In this document: positions 60,709 through 64,000 of the stretch, piece by piece
How positions within the stretch are numbered: position 1 is the stretch's first letter
Layout: each line of letters begins with the position of its first letter
Assembly (NCBI RefSeq): GCF_030161395.1
Contig: NZ_BSST01000001.1
Coordinates: forward strand, 2,666,001 to 2,730,000
Direction of reading: 5' to 3'
Origin: Thalassotalea insulae
GTDB taxonomy: Bacteria; Pseudomonadota; Gammaproteobacteria; Enterobacterales; Alteromonadaceae
DNA: 64,000 nt
Translations under genes and position numbers: made by a program
The notes under the pieces: generated by a model
Told to the model about the DNA's origin: nothing
What the model saw: only the letters and a program-made list of their open reading frames with translations
Database searches by the model: none

Positions 60709-61029
60709 CTATTTTTCTATAGCTTGCTTTTTCACTAATCGCTCTTTTTCAGCTTTAGTTAACTGTTTTAGTTGGTATTCTCGCTGGCTTGCGGCAGAAC
60801 GGTTAGTTGCAGGCTCTAAATAAGCCAGTGCTACTGGTCGGCGTACACGTGTGTATTTTGCTCCGGTTTTATTGCAGTGATTATGTTGCTTAAGCCTGCG
60901 TTCAACATCGGTGGTGATCCCGGTATATAGGCTATTATCTGCGCAACGTAACAGGTAAACAAACCAGTTAGCGGTATCTTTTAACATTCTTATTGTAACG
61001 ATGATATTTTTGATGGAGTAGTGTGACAT
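60709..61029 (-). CDS. GIY-YIG nuclease domain protein (YhbQ-like)
   Basis: A 106-aa protein with a single GIY-YIG domain: WFVYLLRCADNSLYTGITTDVERRLKQHN gives the two motifs as VYL and YTG with the catalytic Arg, and EREYQLKQLTK-type end (REYQLKQLTKAEKERL). UvrC-like nuclease fold; small members are of unknown cellular role. AAGGA lies 4 bases before the ATG. It is divergent from the DUF2797 gene, whose start is only 30 bp away. Confidence 0.9.
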   Translation of the reverse strand: MSHYSIKNIIVTIRMLKDTANWFVYLLRCADNSLYTGITTDVERRLKQHNHCNKTGAKYTRVRRPVALAYLEPATNRSAASQREYQLKQLTKAEKERLVKKQAIEK

Positions 61030-61059
61030 TTTTCCTTACCATGGTACTAATATTTTTTT

Positions 61060-61902
61060 ATGGTAGAAAAAATGCAAACACAAGTTGGCGCATTGCGCAA
61101 AATGACCGCTCAGTTAGATGAGCATGGTAAGGTTAAATATCAATTGCCTATTGGTGAGCAACAGATTGAATTAAATGAGCTTATTGGCCAATCGTTAACG
61201 TTAACTTATCACCAGCATATCAGTTGCTGTCATTGTGGGCGAAAAACGAAAAAAAGTTACTCCCAGGGATTTTGTTTTCCTTGTATGCAAAAGTTAGCGC
61301 AATGTGATCTCTGTATTATGAAGCCTGAAACCTGCCATTATGAGCAGGGGACGTGTCGGGAACCGGAATGGGGAGAAACACATTGTTTTATTCCACATTA
61401 TGTTTATCTAGCTAACACATCAGGATTAAAAGTAGGCATTACTCGCCATACGCAAATCCCGACTCGCTGGATTGATCAAGGGGCGACGCAGGCACTACCA
61501 ATATTCAAAGTGAATACTCGCTTACAATCTGGCTTAGTAGAAATAGCACTGGCAGAATTTATTGCCGATAAAACCAATTGGCGGGCAATGTTGAAAGGTA
61601 ATGCTGAGCCAATAGATTTAGTGGCAAAATCCAAAGAACTAGTACCCAAAATTGCGGAGAAGCTAAATGATATTCGTCTGCAATTCGGTTCGGACGCCGT
61701 TGAACAGTTATCGGAAGAAGTGATAGCGCTCGATTTTCCGGTGCAGCAGTTTCCAAGTAAAATAACCTCATTTAATTTTGATAAAACAGATGCTGTCAGT
61801 GGTACCTTATTAGGTATAAAAGGGCAGTATTTATTGTTTGATACCGGAGTGATTAATATTAGAAAATTCACTTCTTATCATATTCATGCACAAGTGAATT
61901 AG
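61060..61902 (+). CDS. DUF2797 family zinc-binding protein
   Basis: A 280-aa protein with zinc-ribbon cysteines (CCHCGRKTKKSYSQGFCFPCM and CDLCIMKPETCHYEQGTC) followed by HYVYLANTSGLKVGITR, a degenerate GIY-YIG-like stretch, and a helical C-terminal half. The family is conserved in Gammaproteobacteria and of unknown function. The start is ambiguous between 61060 and the ATG at 61072; neither has a strong ribosome site. Divergent from a GIY-YIG gene with overlapping promoter region. Confidence 0.85.
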   Translation: MVEKMQTQVGALRKMTAQLDEHGKVKYQLPIGEQQIELNELIGQSLTLTYHQHISCCHCGRKTKKSYSQGFCFPCMQKLAQCDLCIMKPETCHYEQGTCREPEWGETHCFIPHYVYLANTSGLKVGITRHTQIPTRWIDQGATQALPIFKVNTRLQSGLVEIALAEFIADKTNWRAMLKGNAEPIDLVAKSKELVPKIAEKLNDIRLQFGSDAVEQLSEEVIALDFPVQQFPSKITSFNFDKTDAVSGTLLGIKGQYLLFDTGVINIRKFTSYHIHAQVN

Positions 61903-62095
61903 TGACTTTATTGCGCTTGAATAACTTTTATCTGAAAAGATCGGCAGCCGCTAAATATTTATGTCTATACTGAAGGGTGAAAATTGCAATCCTTCATATT
62001 TTGTTAGTGTTTATTAATCTTGAAATTGTCTGTGCAAGGACGCTGTTGGATACTTTATCTAGCTGATAGCAATTGGTACAGACGGAGTGTTAATT

Positions 62096-62941
62096 ATGAA
62101 CGCCTTAGATTACGCTGAAAAAGCGAGTGAAATCTTTGTATTATCTGATTCTTTTATTCGAATTAAAGAACTGATTGACGATGAGGCATCGACGATAGAC
62201 GATATCGCAGATGTCATCCTACTGGACCCAGCGTTATCAGGCACTATTTTAAAACTAGCGAATAGCTCGTTTTTTAATTATCCCGGTAAGATAGATACCA
62301 TTTCAAAAGCGGTATTAGTGTTAGGTATTACTGAAGTTTATAATTTAGTGATTGCTTATTTTACCACTAAAACATTTAAATCAATTAAGGCGCCATCGAA
62401 ATTTTTAGAAACATTTTGGGAGCAAAGTGTTGACTGCGCATTAATGATCAAATTTTTGGGGTATGAGCTAGCGGTGCCAAATGCTGAAAGGTTATTTATT
62501 CTAGGCCTGTTGCATAATTTAGGTGAGCTGGTGGTTCAGCAATTTGAACCAGATAAAGTAGAAATAATCCAGCAGTTAAAAACCAATGAGTTGCCCTGGG
62601 ATAAGCAAAATGAACAGCTTGGCTTTAGTTATGCGGATTGTACTGGCGAGTTACTTAAATTATGGCGATTGCCGTATAGTTTAATAGAACCTATTCGCTT
62701 TCAGGATGAAGATAATTTTGAATATGCGTCGATGGAAACCAAATTATTATTCTGCGCTAAACGCATGATGTTGATGAATCATCAATGTAAAGGCTTCTCT
62801 TTTACGAAGGTATTATCTGCTGATAAGTTGAAAGCATTAGGAGTAAACGAGTCAGTTATTCGTTCAGCCAATGATTTTTGTGACATGGAACGGTTAGCGA
62901 TTTTGGCCGTGTTAAACCCAAGCGCCGCTATGGTTTATTAG
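62096..62941 (+). CDS. HDOD domain protein (2)
   Basis: A 281-aa HDOD protein and close paralogue of that at 53929: shared blocks include DDEASTIDDIADVILLDPA, LKLANSSFFNYPGKIDTIS, ERLFILGLLHNLGELVV and LPWDKQNEQLGFSYAD. This copy has LHNLGE at the HD-like position. The ATG at 62096 with GGAG 8 bases upstream is preferred over the GTG at 62087. Signalling role unknown. The 193-bp gap before it has no other feature. Confidence 0.9.
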   Translation: MNALDYAEKASEIFVLSDSFIRIKELIDDEASTIDDIADVILLDPALSGTILKLANSSFFNYPGKIDTISKAVLVLGITEVYNLVIAYFTTKTFKSIKAPSKFLETFWEQSVDCALMIKFLGYELAVPNAERLFILGLLHNLGELVVQQFEPDKVEIIQQLKTNELPWDKQNEQLGFSYADCTGELLKLWRLPYSLIEPIRFQDEDNFEYASMETKLLFCAKRMMLMNHQCKGFSFTKVLSADKLKALGVNESVIRSANDFCDMERLAILAVLNPSAAMVY

Positions 62942-63048
62942 GGGGATTGAACGTTTCAGTGTGTATTTTGTGCGCAACCAAAGCATTCTGATCTGGCGTT
63001 GGCCTGTGTTGTAGGTTTTTGCACCATTAATTAACAAGTCGATATTTT

Positions 63049-63071
63049 AGCGCACCACTATGGTGCGTTTT
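63049..63071 (+). terminator. Terminator after HDOD protein 2
   Basis: A 7-bp perfect stem CGCACCA / TGGTGCG with a 3-nt loop, followed by TTTTC. Confidence 0.7.
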
Positions 63072-63131
63072 CTTTGCCTGATTATTGGTGAATCTCAACT
63101 AGTTCGTTGCTTTTAAAGGTAATTTCCCTTT

Positions 63132-63147
63132 TGGTACAACACTTGAA
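63132..63147 (+). promoter_or_regulatory. Candidate sigma54 promoter of glnK-amtB
   Basis: TGGTAC-N5-TTGAA at 63132-63147 with the required spacing between the GG and the -12 G, but with C changed at both elements compared with TGGCAC-N5-TTGC. glnK-amtB operons in Proteobacteria are usually driven by sigma54 and NtrC under nitrogen limitation, which supports it. Confidence 0.45.
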
Positions 63148-63180
63148 TATTTGAAGTCAAATAACAAGTAGGGGTTACTA

Positions 63181-63519
63181 ATGAAATTAATTAGCGCAAT
63201 TATCAAACCATTTAAGTTAGATGATGTTCGTGAAGCTGTCTCAGAAGTGGGAGTAGAAGGCTTAACGGTCAGTGAAGTTAAAGGGTTTGGTCGTCAAAAA
63301 GGTCACACCGAACTATATCGCGGGGCAGAGTATCAAGTGGATTTTTTGCCTAAGGTTAAATTGGAAATTGCCGTCAACGATGATGTGGTTGAACGTTTAG
63401 TTGAAGCGATTACTAAGGCGGCATATACCGGAAAAATCGGGGACGGAAAGATTTTTGTCTATAACCTTGAACAAGCGGTGCGTATTCGTACCGGTGAAAA
63501 TGACGTAGAAGCACTTTAA
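63181..63519 (+). CDS. glnK: PII nitrogen regulatory protein GlnK
   Basis: A 112-aa PII protein: MKLISAIIKPFKLDDVREAV, T-loop 37-55 with GRQKGHTELYRGAEY and the uridylylated Tyr51, and GKIGDGKIFV in the B-loop. It binds ATP, ADP and 2-oxoglutarate and blocks the AmtB pore when nitrogen is ample. Only 10 bp before amtB, which decides the choice of GlnK over GlnB. Ribosome site AGGGG before the ATG is present. Confidence 0.93.
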   Translation: MKLISAIIKPFKLDDVREAVSEVGVEGLTVSEVKGFGRQKGHTELYRGAEYQVDFLPKVKLEIAVNDDVVERLVEAITKAAYTGKIGDGKIFVYNLEQAVRIRTGENDVEAL

Positions 63520-63529
63520 GGGGAATATC

Positions 63530-64000
63530 ATGGAACAAAATATCTTTCACTTGCAGTATGCCCTAGACACCTTTTACTTTTTAGTGTGTGGTGCTTTGGT
63601 TATGTGGATGGCAGCAGGTTTTTCTATGCTGGAAGCCGGTTTGGTCCGAGCAAAAAATACTACCGAAATCTTAACAAAGAATGTCGCCTTATATGCTATT
63701 TCCTGCACTATGTATTTAGCTTGCGGTTATGAAATTATGTACGGTGGTGGCTTCTTTTTATCTGGTATTGAAACAGTTGATGCTGATGCGGTATTAAAAT
63801 CTTTTGCAGAACGTGAAGATGGCTTTACCGGCGGTGCAATTTATTCTGCAGCGTCAGATTTCTTCTTCCAGGTGGTCTTTGTTGCTACGGCAATGTCGAT
63901 TGTTTCAGGTGCCGTGGCTGAACGGATGAAATTATGGGCATTTCTATCTTTTACCGTAGTGTTGACTGCAGTGATCTATCCGATGGAAGGTAGCTGGACC
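63530..64000 (+). CDS. amtB: Ammonium transporter AmtB, C-terminus cut off
   Basis: The frame is open from the ATG at 63530 to the window edge (157 codons). The first helices match AmtB: FYFLVCGALVMWMAAGFSML, EAGLVRAKNTTEILTKNV and FFQVVFVATAMSIVSGAVAE, the last being the family signature region. It conducts ammonia/ammonium through the inner membrane. Directly follows glnK, with AGGGGAA as ribosome site. Three quarters of the usual protein is missing at the right edge. Confidence 0.93.
   Translation, partial: MEQNIFHLQYALDTFYFLVCGALVMWMAAGFSMLEAGLVRAKNTTEILTKNVALYAISCTMYLACGYEIMYGGGFFLSGIETVDADAVLKSFAEREDGFTGGAIYSAASDFFFQVVFVATAMSIVSGAVAERMKLWAFLSFTVVLTAVIYPMEGSWT

Overview
The window looks like chromosome from a marine gammaproteobacterium of the Alteromonadales, most likely near Colwellia/Thalassotalea. 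This is inferred from moderate AT-richness, a TonB-dependent-receptor maltodextrin locus, CcoG, a periplasmic-type ATP-dependent DNA ligase, DUF3581 and DUF2797 proteins, and PutA paired with an Lrp-type regulator. No rRNA, tRNA, CRISPR array or intact insertion sequence was seen.

Region 1 (1-20.1 kb) is an alpha-glucan utilisation locus. Leftward run pullulanase lipoprotein, a SusA-like GH13 enzyme, a GH97 alpha-glucosidase and an SLC45-like MFS sugar transporter (cut by the window edge). Rightward run a TonB-dependent receptor and a flavin-dependent tryptophan-halogenase-like protein. A divergent pair of alpha-amylase lipoprotein and cytosolic GH13 alpha-glucosidase lies further right. Six copies of a 12-bp palindrome centred on ATACGTAT sit in the three promoter regions and suggest one LacI-type regulator whose gene is not in the window. 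The logic is surface cleavage, TonB-dependent import, periplasmic trimming, MFS uptake and cytosolic hydrolysis. A MocR-type regulator and the cytochrome oxidase assembly protein CcoG lie inside the locus.

Region 2 (20.2-27.6 kb) starts with an ECF42-type sigma factor followed by a VOC, a DUF1428 and a YCII/DGPF protein. An ECF42-like promoter lies after the sigma gene, and a 265-bp MITE sits between that promoter and its operon. Next comes a single-chain PheRS-like ligase behind a terminator-bearing leader with a 25-codon ORF, then a DUF4932 metallopeptidase, GFA and DUF1801 proteins, an unknown protein and an IS3 orfA fossil.

Region 3 (27.6-38.2 kb) has a PKD-repeat lipoprotein and a one-protein hybrid two-component system (beta-propeller sensor to AraC output). 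Three GACAAAT repeats exactly 21 bp apart lie upstream of the lipoprotein gene. A leftward MFS / AhpD-like / membrane protein / SCO operon with a divergent LysR regulator follows.

Region 4 (38.3-47.5 kb) is a MacAB-like ABC export system with its own sigma54-dependent response regulator and histidine kinase. A sigma54 promoter and an enhancer-like inverted repeat precede it, and orphan periplasmic solute-binding-type proteins flank it on both sides.

Region 5 (47.5-64 kb) is mostly housekeeping: putA with a divergent Lrp-type regulator, an M28 peptidase lipoprotein, two paralogous HDOD proteins, an NSS transporter, an rRNA-type methyltransferase, a LysE exporter, a periplasmic DNA ligase, small unknowns, a GIY-YIG/DUF2797 divergent pair, and glnK-amtB (amtB cut by the right edge).
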